From: Glebionis coronaria | Taxonomy: Eukaryota > Streptophyta > Magnoliopsida > Asterales > Asteraceae | NCBI GenBank assembly: GCA_025667525.1 | Contig: CM046875.1 | Location: forward strand, 435,934,617 to 435,998,616 | Reading direction: 5' to 3' | DNA length: 64,000 bases | Part shown: positions 35,028 to 46,619 of the stretch, piece after piece | Layout of the letters: each line of letters opens with the position of its first letter | Position numbering within the stretch: position 1 is the stretch's first letter | Program-made: the position numbers and the translations under genes | Notes under the pieces: generated by a model | Told to the model about the DNA's origin: nothing | The model's database searches: none | What the model saw: only the letters and a program-made list of their open reading frames with translations

Positions 35028-38000
35028 CTCCACCAACTTGATCTTAATATCAAGCCATACAAGCCCTAGCCATATCCATCTAGGTCACGACTTGGTTTAT
35101 AGTTAGGGTTTTCATCATCATCAAGATTAGATCACTAATCTCCTTTGTTCCTTAGATCTTCCTTAGTATTTATTTTAACAAGAAGGTATTACTCATTATG
35201 CTTTCTTCATTATTACTTGCATGCATTAACATCCATCTAGTAAACACATATAACAACTTGTTAAAAATCAAGATTTGAAAAAACCATGACCATCTAGGTC
35301 ACGACATATTTGGGAATACCATTAGTCATGGTTAAAAACTTTTGATAAGAAACCTATGACTATTATTCTATGTTTAAACTTGATTAAAAATCATGTAAAT
35401 CATTTTATGGATTTAAATGTAGCCGTGGGTTATAAACGTTACTTTTAGGATTGTGGTTAAATAATAATCACAAATCTCATAAGTAAACTTGTTATAACTC
35501 ATAACCATGAAAAACCAAGACCTGAAAGGTCATGGCATAATTAAATGAACATCAATGATTTTTATAACAAGTTTTAAGTAACGGGATATTTAATTATCTA
35601 CATATTTTGGAATACTAAAAATCACCAAAACACTATATATGTAAAAATATAGTCGTGGGCTATGGATTTCCTTGGATGGATTTCTAATGAACATGCATGT
35701 CCATGTTAGACCTAGATCTAGTGTTAAGGACTTAACTTGAACTAATAATCTTATAACAAGCACAAAAATCTTATGTGAACATTTGGGGAAAAACAATATA
35801 GCCGTGGGCTATATGTTATGTTTTGGGAATAATGATAACCATGAGAACATATAATAAATCTAGATAATTATGTTGGACTTTATAAGTACTTATAAACACA
35901 TAACTAGCTAAAAATATCATCTTGGAAATACCAAGATTAAATTTATAGCCGTGGGCTATATATGTATGTACATGGACTTATGATTTGGTTTCTTGGTTAG
36001 TACATAGCTAGATCTTATTTTGGGACACTTATAATTACATGCAACCATAAAACAAGTCTTGACTTATCTTAATAAGCTATAACATAATACCGTGAGTCAT
36101 AAGCTCATATTAGGGCTTATAACTTTCATGCAACCTTATAACAAATCTAGATCTCATTTGATTCACCAAATAAAACAAACCATGGGCTTTTATTATTCTA
36201 TTAGAGCTTATAACTTGAATTTGATAAGCTAATGATAAGCTTATAAGAAAATCCTAGATTATTACTTACATAAAATGAAAAAGTAGTATTAATGGACTAA
36301 TCAAGCCCATGCAACATTAGCCCAAGACTTAATAGACCCAATAAGCCCATTTAACAAATCTTAGTACCTTAAAGGACTTAAATAATATGTTTAGGCCATT
36401 TAATTAATTAGTGGACTTAAAAATGTATTTAAGCCCAAAAAATGTTTTAAAGGCCCATTCAACAAATTAGTGGACTTAAAATGTGTTTAGGCCCAATAGA
36501 TGGCCCATTAGATCTTTTAGCCCATTTAATGAGGCCATTAAATGTTTTAGATTATTTAAATGAAAGTTTTTATAATAAAATATAACTTATAAAAACGTTT
36601 GGGCTAAAATGACAATTTATTAAATTTAAGAACTAAAACGTGACATTTGAAACTTGTTTTGATAAACTATTAAACACAAGCACTAAAAATGTAATTATCC
36701 GAAAGTCTAGGGTTTAATAAATACCATCCGTGGCATATTAAACCCTAGAGACCATTTTTGAAAGTTTCTAAAAGTTTTTTTGTCATTTCATAACCCTAAG
36801 GACCACTTTTGTAATAATTCGAAACATAAAGTAGCCCTAGGGACTGTTTTTGCCATTGTATGAAAGTTATAAAACCTAGTTACAACTAAGAGGACTAATT
36901 ATGCCATAACCCAAAAGTATAACAAGCCCTAGGTACTAAAAGTGTAGAATCCGAAAGTTTTACTTTACTTAAAACATGGAGGGACTAGTTTTGTAATATT
37001 TTGAAACTTAAACGAGCCCTAACCCTAATTCTATTTTAAATTTAGTGAAACTTAAATAAACCCTAAACCATAAGGATTAAAAGTATGAATTCTTAAACTT
37101 ATAACTTATAAATTATTTTATAAATGTTTGGAAAATTTTTGGGAACTTTAAAGTAAATAAAATATTGATATTTTACTTTACAAAATAAAATATTTAAATT
37201 TTACTTTATGAGATAAAATGTATAAACTTTATGTATATTGGGTAAACTAAATACATGTACTTATATAATTTTATGGGACGAATTTATATAAATTATTAAT
37301 AAATTGAATACAAGTACATATACTAGTATTATAAGTAAAATGTTTATTTTACTAAAACGAGAAACATAATTAAAAGTTTAAAGGGTTGTTAATACTTGTA
37401 CTACAGTCATTAGGTAAACATTGTAGCATTAATAAAATGAATTAAAAATTTGTATAAGCATACACGTACGTTCCTTGTATTATTTATTAAGACTGTACTA
37501 TTTGATTAGGTAGTAGCTTGTGGCGTGAGCATTATTTGGATATTCATATTATACAGCTTTTGTAGACTCCATGGTGAGTTTACAGCCCCATATGAACTAT
37601 TGATAAACTTTTCCTTTACGGGGGAGAAAACATGCAACTATTTTATTGGACATAACTGAATTGTATAAACTTGATTATGATTGACTATTATAGAAACTGT
37701 TAAATTATTGTAATTGGCCGAAAGTTATAAATAGATCTATTTGGGACTGACCATCCCCATCTGGGTGAGTCATGCTCACTGTGCCTTGGCCGGGACAACA
37801 GATGTATACCATGTTGGAACTGGGTTTGGGTGTCTTTATATAGGACACCAAGTTCTCGTCTGTTGAGGACTATGGAAAGTTAAGCTTCAGTTTCGAGTAA
37901 TAGAAAATGTAATCTATCCTTCTTAGTAAGAATGCTTTGTGCATTGTCACTACTCTGATTGATGTATGTCCAAACTAATATTTATTAAACCTGTAAATTC

Positions 38001-38306
38001 ACCAACTTTATGTTGACCATCTAAGCATGTTTTTCTCAGGAAAATGAAGTTAATACGTGGTGTATGCATGGACTCAAGCATCATTGTAATCTACATTATA
38101 GGACTCATCAGGGGTTCTATTTGGGAAAAATAAACATCTTACTTATATCATGTTGAAGACAATTTTTATAAATTAGTACAATAATCATGTAATGTGTTTT
38201 GAATAATTTCTTATCTTATGCTCTATGAAGTATGTGCTATCGATCCACCCTTGTGACATCTCTATTGATAATTCCGCAATATTTTGACCCGACCCGGGGT
38301 GTCACA
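35028..38306 (-). repeat. Element I full LTR, main part including the minus-strand LTR start
   Basis: Continues the I LTR after J. 35028-36225 has a tandem counterpart at 17466-18644; 36226-38306 is present once. AGCCGTGGGCTAT-type words recur near 35420, 35650, 35800 and 35946. Degenerate repeats with a CCCTAGGGAC-like core lie near 36700-37060. It ends GGTGTCACA. No ORF is supported. Confidence 0.78.
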
Positions 38307-39225
38307 CATTTCCACCGGGAAATGAGGATGATAGTGATCCGGTTTTTGAGTGGTCACCTTTGAACTTACTCCTTTAGACCAATTTCTACCGGGAAATGAG
38401 GTTGATTTGACTATTCCAATCCTTGAGAAGTTCACCGATGAACTTACTCATTTAGAGGTGGAAGACGTGATTCTTCGAGAAAAATTATCCAACGTCTATC
38501 TTCTCGTTTCTAAATCGAAGCTTTGAATTTTAAACCTATAACCAAGTCTTTCTCTCTATCTCCTATCCCCGTTGAGGATAGTGACCCGCTTATGGAAGAA
38601 ATTGACATTTTTCTTGCTTCAAATGATTCGATGCCACCGGGTATTGATGATCTCGACCCGGAGGGGGACGCTCTCTTTTTAGAGAACTTACTTGATGATG
38701 ATTTCATCCCAAGTCCTCCTCCCACCCACTTTGACCTTAATGTGCGGGTTTTTCATGTGACTCATTTTGAGTATCATGACCCTTTTGTTCACATTCCAAA
38801 GAGTGACAAGGTCAATAAGGTTATTCATGTTGATACCACTATAGATGTGAACTTTACCCCATCATTACCATGTGCTTTATATGATTATGGATTAGCATGA
38901 GGGGAAGACACCGTGTTGTCTATTCCTTTCTCTCTCTAGGACGAGGTATTCGATCCCGGAATCATTGATTTAGGGAAATCTCGGCCTTTCACCGATGCAA
39001 TAATTGAAAGATTTTTCGATCATCTTGGTGCAAGTTTATCTCGGGGAGCATACTAATCCATTTCATGATTTGTGACCACCATCTCTTTTTGGATATTTAT
39101 GTTGGAGTTTCATCCTCTCGTTTGTCAACCGACAACGAGGATGTGATCTTTGACCTCGGCATCGTGCTTTATGATGGATTTTATTCTAATATGCCGGTTT
39201 TCACCACTTTCCCTAAGGACCAATG
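38307..39225 (+). pseudogene. Cys-rich acidic protein of element G, 3' part, broken
   Basis: Resumes the G ORF after I. F-P-P-G-N-E-D-D-S-D-P-V-F-E-W is visible near 38311, followed by a frame with I-L-E-K-F-T-D-E-L. The piece 38523-38900 reads F-K-P-I-T-K-S-F-S-L-S-P-I-P-V-E-D-S-D-P-L-M-E-E-I-D-I-F and has P-P-G-I-D-D. Further GNEDxIFD-like pieces (E-V-F-D-P-G-I; N-E-D-V-I-F-D-L-G-I) lie at 38941-39200 in other frames. It is broken by stops and shifts. The repeated GNEDxxFDPG-like segment links it to the J protein. Confidence 0.6.
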
Positions 39226-41204
39226 AATGCGGGGATCGAGTCAAGCTCATGACTCGGTTAACAAAAACGAGGTACCTTGTGGGGGAGTCCCATATATTCT
39301 ATCTTCTATCTATTTTCTAACACTAATAAGTCTTGATCTTTTCAAGATCGTGCTCGTGTTTTTGTTGTGATGTGAATCTTAGGTATGACCCTAATCATTG
39401 AAGACTCTCGTGTTTGGTTTTTGCCCGGTCCCTTTGATTGTAAAAAGGGGCACTCACTATCCTTTGATTTTTATCGACTAACGTTTTATCTTAAAGCATA
39501 ATTAATAAACGGCTTATAGATTTGCGTACTTTTACCATGTTAGGACTTTTGCATTCAACTCTTCGTGTTTTACCAAGGGTTGTTACTCTTGAGCTAGGAA
39601 AGATTGAGGACAATGTTTGGTTTTAGCATGAGGGAGTCAATCGATATAATCGCTTGCAATTGCTTTTGTCGTGTTCAAACGTAATCGTTTTTCTCATTTT
39701 TCATAAAATTTAAATGTTTTAATTTTGTGTTTAATAATAAAGAAAATAAGTGTTTTTGACACAACTGTAGGCTTCCCGTTGGTGAAAATGAGAATAGTTT
39801 TTGACTCGATTGTTTTTTTACCTTAGCTCATTCCTTAACGTGTTTAAATCAAGTTTTGCTAGACTTTTATATAGGGGACTTTAAAACGCGAAAGTCTTAA
39901 CTCATACGGGTTTAAGAACACGGACTTTTCGAAAGTTCCTATAATTGATCCTAGAAAGTCATTTATCAAGGGAACTTTAAAACGTAAATTCTAAACTTGA
40001 AAAAGTCTAATAAGATGCAAGATCCTATAGATGACTTGAAAACCCAAAACTTTGATTTAATAGGCTAAGTATCCATTAGTCTCACATCTTTGAGATTTTA
40101 CAATATGGAGAACAAGAAATGATAAAGTTGAATCATAAGTTTTGAGGCTAAGTCTTCCTTGTATAAGTATTTTTGTGTTTGATTCTTTCTCCTCGTATTT
40201 ATGTTTCACGCTTGAATATTAAATTGCTTAATAAATGAAGTTTTTAGCAGTTTGGGCACAATATCTTAACTCGTAACTCCTTCTTTTTCTTCCCTTGTCA
40301 TTAAAGTGAAAACACATTGAGGGTGTCAGCGTCATAGACTTTTTGATCATGGGATTGCGGAGATTTGGCTTACTATATATATCATAATAAAAAAGAATAA
40401 ATAAAAACATGTTCTCTATGAGCCTTCGGGTGGGAGTCATGTAGCACTAGTCATGTCATTAGAGCCTCAGGGTGTATGGCATGGTGACGTGTTTAATAAA
40501 AATTGCTTCATCATCATGAGCCTTAGGGTGGATGGTGAATTTCAATTCCCTTGTTTATGTCCAAGGAGCCTTCGGGTGTGGATCATAAATAAGGAGCACT
40601 TTTACATCTTAAAGAGCCTCAAGGTGTATGATGTAAATGTTGCTAACTCCATAAATAAGGTCAAATCGACTTTGGAGGAATAATTGTTGCTTTAAGTAGT
40701 CCTATTAGCCAAATTTCGGATCCAGGGATTTATTCCTCAAATCATGTTAAGTTATCCTTGATGCGGGCTTTCTTTAGTGGCAACGGTTTTGGAAGTCGAG
40801 GTTAGGTTTTGAGTGTTGGGTTTACACTGTTTTTGCCTTCATTTTTGGACTAATAATTATTAAATAAGTCAAATGAGCCTTTGGGTGAATGACATTATTT
40901 AAAATCTAGAGATACAATTAGGAATAAAGGAGATTGAGTTTAACACAAATTACTTGTAAAAGTGGTCTTAACATTGGGACTTATGATTGACAATGATCTT
41001 TTTTTAAACTTGGCATGGAAAGAGTGAAAAGTCAATGACGATGAATCTATTCAATTTTTATGATCCTAAAAGTTATTTTTCAGTAATGAAAGCAATACAT
41101 TATGTCTTTGCAAAATAAAGTGTCAAAAGTTGAATAAAAGTGTAGTTAGTAGCTTTATTTTATCATTGCGTGAGGACACAACAATTTCTTAGCAAGGGGG
41201 AGTT
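39226..41204 (+). other. Element G 3' untranslated region
   Basis: Starts with the post-ORF stem-loop (39237-39256). It carries an imperfect AAAGATTG-AGGA-CAATGTTT hairpin (39599-39618) followed by a PPT-like TAGCATGAGGGAG. Six copies of GAGCCNNNNGGTG lie between 40420 and 40887. The terminal PPT AGCAAGGGGGAGT is at 41191-41203. The ORF called at 40453-40683 only spans these repeats. Confidence 0.65.
39237..39256 (+). promoter_or_regulatory. Post-ORF stem-loop, element G copy
   Basis: CGAGTC, loop AAGCTCAT, GACTCG: a perfect 6-bp stem. ACGAGGTACCTTGT, a second palindrome allowing one G-U pair, follows 12 bases later. Confidence 0.55.
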
Positions 41205-42111
41205 TGATATGAGTGTAATTACTCATATCATTTATATCTCAAAATGGACTTAAAATGCATAAAAATTATGATTATTGTATTGTATATGCTTGTTTTGTTT
41301 GTTTCGTGTGTGTAGGTACCAAGTTCACAAAAACCGGCAAAACCGACACGAGTTTGAAGATAATTTCAAGAAACCAAAATTCAAGATTGTTTTTATCCGA
41401 GGATTTGGATTTATCAAGTTTATTGGGCCTTTGTGGGACCCACATGTGTTTATTGGGCCTTAAAGCCCAAGTATGGAAGTTTGAAACTAATTTGGACTCA
41501 AAGCCCATATCTAAGGCCCAATATCAAGATACGGATGGAAGTATTTCATAACTTGGTTCCAAAAAGCCCAATTACCATAAACATGAAACGAATGGAGTAA
41601 AGTATTATTTAATTGGGTCCAAAGCCCAAGTGCACAAAAATTACAAGACGGTGGAAGTATTATTTATACTTTTGAGTCAACAAGTCAGTCGGTCAAAATC
41701 AACAAACAAATAAAAGAAAATAAAAGACGCAAGAAAATTGGGGGAAGAACAAACCCAGACTCAAGAACCCTAGATAAATTGGGGGTTTCCATTCCAGCAG
41801 CAATTGAGAGCCACGCGCTCCAATTAATCCCCAAGAAAATAAGGAGAGAAGATGCTGACACCAAGGCTCCCACGTAGCTATGAGTTGCGTCACACCTCAA
41901 CTCTGATTGGTGGATTTGACTGCCACTATACATTGAACCAATTAAATCCCTCCACCTCAGCAACAAAGAAGCACAACTAGCACAAATCTTGTACACGCTG
42001 GCAATCCATGTGCAAGAAGGCTATTATCCACCTTTAGATTGAAACAAGAAAGAGAGAGAAGACAGAGGAAAGGATCTAAGGTCTAGAAATTAATCTTCAT
42101 CAACAAACCTT
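41205..42111 (+). repeat. Element G 3' LTR, first part
   Basis: Starts TGATATGAGTG with a perfect 9-bp terminal hairpin (41206-41229, loop GTAATT). Collinear with 12046 onward and cut by F after ACCTT (42107-42111), about 14 bp before the TATA box. Confidence 0.9.
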
Positions 42112-42541
42112 TGTTGGGTCGAATTATTTAGTTGATGTGTCAAAACTAAAAGACAAGGACTAAATCTGACAAAAGAAGATTCTACAAGCTGGTGGACAAA
42201 CTTGTAGAAAATATTTTAAGATATATTTAGAAGATTTGGTTTTATCTAGTTTCCTTTATAAAAGTCTGTACATTCTATTATATAAAGAATGCTAGACCAT
42301 ATGTTTTATCATAACTATCATTCACAATGTAACCTACAAGCAATTCGTGTGTCTAGACGTGGGATTTAATGTATACACGTCTAGATGTTATTTGTGTTTA
42401 ATAATACAAGTAACGTTTGGGAAAATTTCGTCTTGTCCATAACACCTTGTTTATGTGTCGTGTTCTATTCCGCTATGTTTATCATATGAACATGATGCAT
42501 TCCTAGCAAGCTCAATCGATCCGTAAATTATGGTTTCAAGA
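42112..42541 (+). repeat. Element F 5' LTR (430 bp)
   Basis: TATATAAA at 42279-42286 is the likely TATA box. GTCTAGACG-type repeats lie near 42350-42390. Same length as the 3' LTR. Confidence 0.9.
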
Positions 42542-42543
42542 AT

Positions 42544-42555
42544 TGGTATCAGAGC
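42544..42555 (+). promoter_or_regulatory. Element F primer binding site, Met-tRNA type
   Basis: TGGTATCAGAGC, an exact match to the usual initiator-Met site, two bases after the LTR. Confidence 0.85.
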
Positions 42556-44738
42556 GGTGGCTCTCGATGCTAGGATCAACAAGGTGTTCGTTCATAATGA
42601 AAAAGAAGAAAAACCCGTATTAGGGTTTTTATGCAGTTTTGTGTGCGTAGCAGTAGTACGAAGGGCATAAACTTTTATTGAACCGTTAGATCGCCAAGAA
42701 TTTTTTTGTATGTGTTCTACACATATATATCTAGATATCCACGGGAGGGATTGTCACGATCTATCCTCAAGAAAAAATTATTAAGCGTCGAAGTCAGCAG
42801 TAGAGAAGAATGATCACATGTAGTTTTCTGTGGACAGCCGTATTCAAAACACGATTTCTCCTTCGTTAACCGTTGGATCATCGTGAAATTTTTGCTTTAG
42901 ATTCTTCGCACTTGTGTCTAGAATCTCATCGAAGGGATCTTCGATCTAAGCTCTCATGAGGAAGTTATTTGAAGTCGAAGTCGGCTGTAAGGTACAAAGT
43001 TTTCTGTTTTACATAAAATAATGAATTAGGGTTTATTCCAAACCCTAGAATCGAGTTTAGAACAGAAAAGAGATGTAGCGTTCATGGTTAGAAGCTGTTG
43101 TGAAGTCGATCGAACTTGTGAATTGTAATTTTTATTTTTAGGGTATCTTAGATGAAACCCTAGATTTATTGTTTCTAAATTCGTTGATGTACTAGCAAAA
43201 GAATTGGTCGACGTTGGTTTGGTTTTAAAATTGATATACAAGATCTGGTGATAGTTTTTGTTAGCAGCGATAATGGAAGTCACGTGATTTTGTAGCCAGA
43301 AGACGCATCAATGAGTTAATTACATATTTATCAAGGACGTTTCAGTATTGTTTTTATTTGTGTCGTGCAAGACATGTGGTCCCAGAATAAAACAGTGAGA
43401 AAGCACGTCCTGGTTCACAGCAAGATAAAGTGTTCACTTTGTCTCGAGTTTCTGTTCACTGACATTGTATCACATGTGGGTGCAACAGATAATAGATACA
43501 AGGATGAATGGGATTAAGGTAACAGTTTGTGGATCTGAAAGTAAATTATCATGGGTGTGTAGTAGCAGATAATGAGATGTATGAGAAGCAGCAGGTTTGT
43601 TGGTTGCTGAGATTATGGGCTGGGCGTGAATATTATTTGTAACAGCCAGGATACAAGATAACCACTGGCAGCTTATAAGGGTTTTTAGAAAACCAACGTT
43701 GGTGATATTATACGATGATGACAGGTTTTCATCAATATTATTCCCATGTATAAAAGCAGACGTTGGAAATTAGTGTGGTCTATACTTAATGTCAGGGAAA
43801 GGGACATATGCTTATATGTTTAATTAGTCACACTCAATGCCAAAGAAGAATATATCACATGAGATGTGCAAGAAGTAACTTTTTTCCATACTTTAGTATT
43901 AGTTCAAAGTTTGAAAAAGAAAGTGATGTATTAAAAGAAGACAGTATGCATGCATGATCGTGATTGTGATTGATCATGTGGGTGGATCGAGCCACTGACA
44001 TGAAGAAAAGTTGACGCGGATGCATTAAAATTCATCCGCTGACAGCGTATATGTTTTGAAGACGCTGACGTTTGTAATCGAGACGCTGACAGGTGTACAT
44101 CAGCCGCTGACAGAATTAGACGCTGATAGGAATAGGTCAGACGTTGACAAAAGCGCTGACAGAGATGAAGGATTTCCGATAAAGGAAGAAAAGCTGCTGT
44201 TTGGTAATTTGATTCAGTTTTGGCACACAAAACGAGGTATTTACACACGAAGGTAAATGGAATCTCTGTTTTTTAATTCAGAATATCGTTTTGATATTTA
44301 TGGCTCAGATATATTTCATAACGAGGTATATGATTAAGGGGAAGAATTCTTATAGTAAGTTTGATGTTCGAAGAAGAATTTCGCGAAGTTTGTGTTATAT
44401 CATATCTTAAAAAGTTGTGTCTGGTCATCATTACTTTTGAAGGTTCTTTTAATTTGTGACAACGGACTTGATAAAAAGGTAGAAAGGGTATGAGATTTTT
44501 CTTAAGACGCTCTATGCTTATATTTTCTAGAGAACTCTTTCTGTCAAGAGACTACTCATTATAGCTGTGAGTTTTATAGTCTACTCATTATAGCCGTGAG
44601 TTTTGGAGTCACATGGATAGTGCAAGACATGGAACACAGGTTTGGGTTATTCTACTTCTACATCAAAAATATTTTAGTTATTTTTATTCAAAGATCATTA
44701 CATAGAGCTACTTTTGGAGAATCTTCAAGATTGCATAC
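42556..44738 (+). other. Element F internal region, 5' part
   Basis: About 2.2 kb without a supported ORF. Between 43990 and 44165 a CGCTGACAG-like word recurs about nine times at irregular 13-27 nt steps. In one frame this gives repeated L-T-x-x-D-A-D-R character. The part ends with the E target copy CATAC (44734-44738). Confidence 0.6.
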
Positions 44739-45989
44739 TGATGAGACTGCTTTTATACATAGTCTCATCGTCCAAATTGGGCTTAAAATGCATTAAATAT
44801 CATCAAAATACCCAAATATATGCTTGTGTTTGTTGCTTGTGTATTTTAGGTACAGATATTGAGAAAAATGACAAATGATCACAAGAATCATGCAAAAACG
44901 AACACGGGAAACGAAGCCGCACGATAAACCAAGCCCTAATGAGGAATTTTCCAAAGAAAACCCTTGAAGATTTGAAGAATATTGAAGATTGGTCCTCCAA
45001 GTTTTAAGAATTGACACTTTATACCCTTGTATCTACATAATTACAAGTTTGGTCCCTAAAGTTTGTCAAAATTACAAAAAGGACCCTTAACTTTGAAGAA
45101 TTGGCAAATTTAGTCCCTCATCAAAACTAAATTGTCAATAATGGTCCTCCAAGAAGTCAACAAACAAGTCAAAGTCCTTGAAGTTTGAAGACATTACAAG
45201 AATGGCCCTTGAAGAATTCAATTTGTGCATTTAGAACCCTTTGGAAAAAGTTTATAAAATGTTGTGCCAAATTTGACAAAACTGCCAAACTTATTAACAA
45301 AGGATTGAAGGTTTTAAGCTGATTTGCTCAAATTAGCAAGTGAATGGGACATGGGGGACCTAACTTGGCCAGACAAACAAACTCCCCTCAGCCAACCACT
45401 ACCTGCCACGTCACCCCCCAACCAATCACCAGCATCCATCTCACCTCCCTCTCCACGTCATTTTTTCACCCAACACTAAATACTGATTTATTAATCAGTA
45501 TTATTTTCCCTCTTAAACACAAATTCAAAATTAATAAACCCCCAATACGGATTAAAACCCATGTTCATCCCACTTAAACCCTAATTAGTCCCAGGTCTTA
45601 ATTTCCTTAAATCAAGGGGATAATGGCTAATTTGATCCAGATTACTAATTCACCTCACTCTACTCATATCCCACCTTCCCAAAATGTCACCATCCCCTCC
45701 CATGTGCCTCTCCAAGCTTCCCCTGACCCACTTTGGCTCCAAGACAAACTCACAGCAGGGAATCAACCACTCACAAGGATTTCGTGCTCCCAAAGGACTC
45801 TACAAACGGCCAAGATCAATTCTCACAACTGGCATCTTTGCTATAGTCCAAAACCTTCACATGATCTCTTGACAAAAATTCAAGATTGGGCATCTTTATG
45901 GCATCTTCAAAGAATCCTCAAGGGCAATACTGGAAGTTCAGATATTAGGGTTTTAGGTTTCTATTCACTTCTAGAACAGTTGTAGCCTC

Positions 45990-45997
45990 TATATAAA
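45990..45997 (+). promoter_or_regulatory. Element E 5' LTR TATA box
   Basis: TATATAAA within CCTCTATATAAAGG. The 3' LTR copy is at 58256-58263. Confidence 0.65.
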
Positions 45998-46573
45998 GGC
46001 ATTGTAGGCTAGCATTTGGAGTTGTTCTTTTTTTTCTCCGTTTTTCACAGGCATTGTAAATCCAATCTATTTGGTGAAATAGAATTGGTGTTGTGTTGTT
46101 GATGAGAAGCAAAGGTCCACCTTTTACATTCTTGCAATTTTAAAATTTCCAAGTTTAATTTTTCAGTTTAAGTTTCTGTTTGTGATTCAAGAAGTGAATT
46201 TTCCTAAAATTGGTCCAAGGGATTAAGCTTGCATTTTTAAGCCTGATAATCTTATAGATTATCAAGTTTAAATGAGGGTTTAAACCTTTGTTGATTTAGT
46301 TGGTGATAGCATTTCAAAAACATTCAAATCATTTTCTTTTTATTATTATCCAATAAGCCATAAACAGCTTAACCAATAAGCTTGTTTATAGCTTATTGGT
46401 ATTGTGAACAGTTGACCCTTGTGCTTTACTTTTCTCTTAGAAGGTTTCAAAGACTCAAATCCTTTTAAGATACATGTGGTGTGTTTGTCCACAGTGACCA
46501 CCACCACCCTCTCTTTTTCTTGCTTTCTTGTTCATCAGCCCAAGATTCAGCTCAGGCCCCAGCCTGATTGGAG

Positions 46574-46619
46574 GTGGTTAAGCAACCACTAAGGGTCCTA
46601 GATGTAGGACCCTTAAGGT
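46574..46619 (+). promoter_or_regulatory. LTR leader hairpins and donor-like GT, element E
   Basis: GTGGTT-AAGC-AACCAC (46574-46589), then AAGGGTCCTA-GATG-TAGGACCCTT (46591-46614, a perfect 10-bp stem), then AAGGTA with GT at 46618-46619. In the 3' LTR the left arm of the second stem is altered. Confidence 0.45.

Larger units (their letters stand above)
16811..38306 (-). mobile_element. Element I: solo/tandem LTR on the minus strand, split by J
   Basis: On the minus strand it starts TGTGACACCCCGGGTC (38306), a typical gypsy LTR start, and ends GGATTTTACA (16811). Flanks are TATTT (16806-16810) and CATTT (38307-38311), an imperfect duplication within the G ORF. A full-length LTR is formed by 35028-38306 plus 18658-19321 (about 3.94 kb). 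In tandem with it lies a truncated copy, 16811-18644. No internal domain is present. Confidence 0.78.

Noticed and set aside
43931..44248. 105-codon minus-strand ORF in F
   Set aside because: It is a by-product of the CGCTGACAG-like repeats keeping a frame open; no recognizable protein.
45623..45985. 120-codon ORF in U3 of E, repeated at 57898-58251 in the 3' LTR
   Set aside because: It lies upstream of the TATA box, has low complexity, and the homologous K sequence does not keep the frame. Conservation between the two LTRs only reflects their recent common origin.
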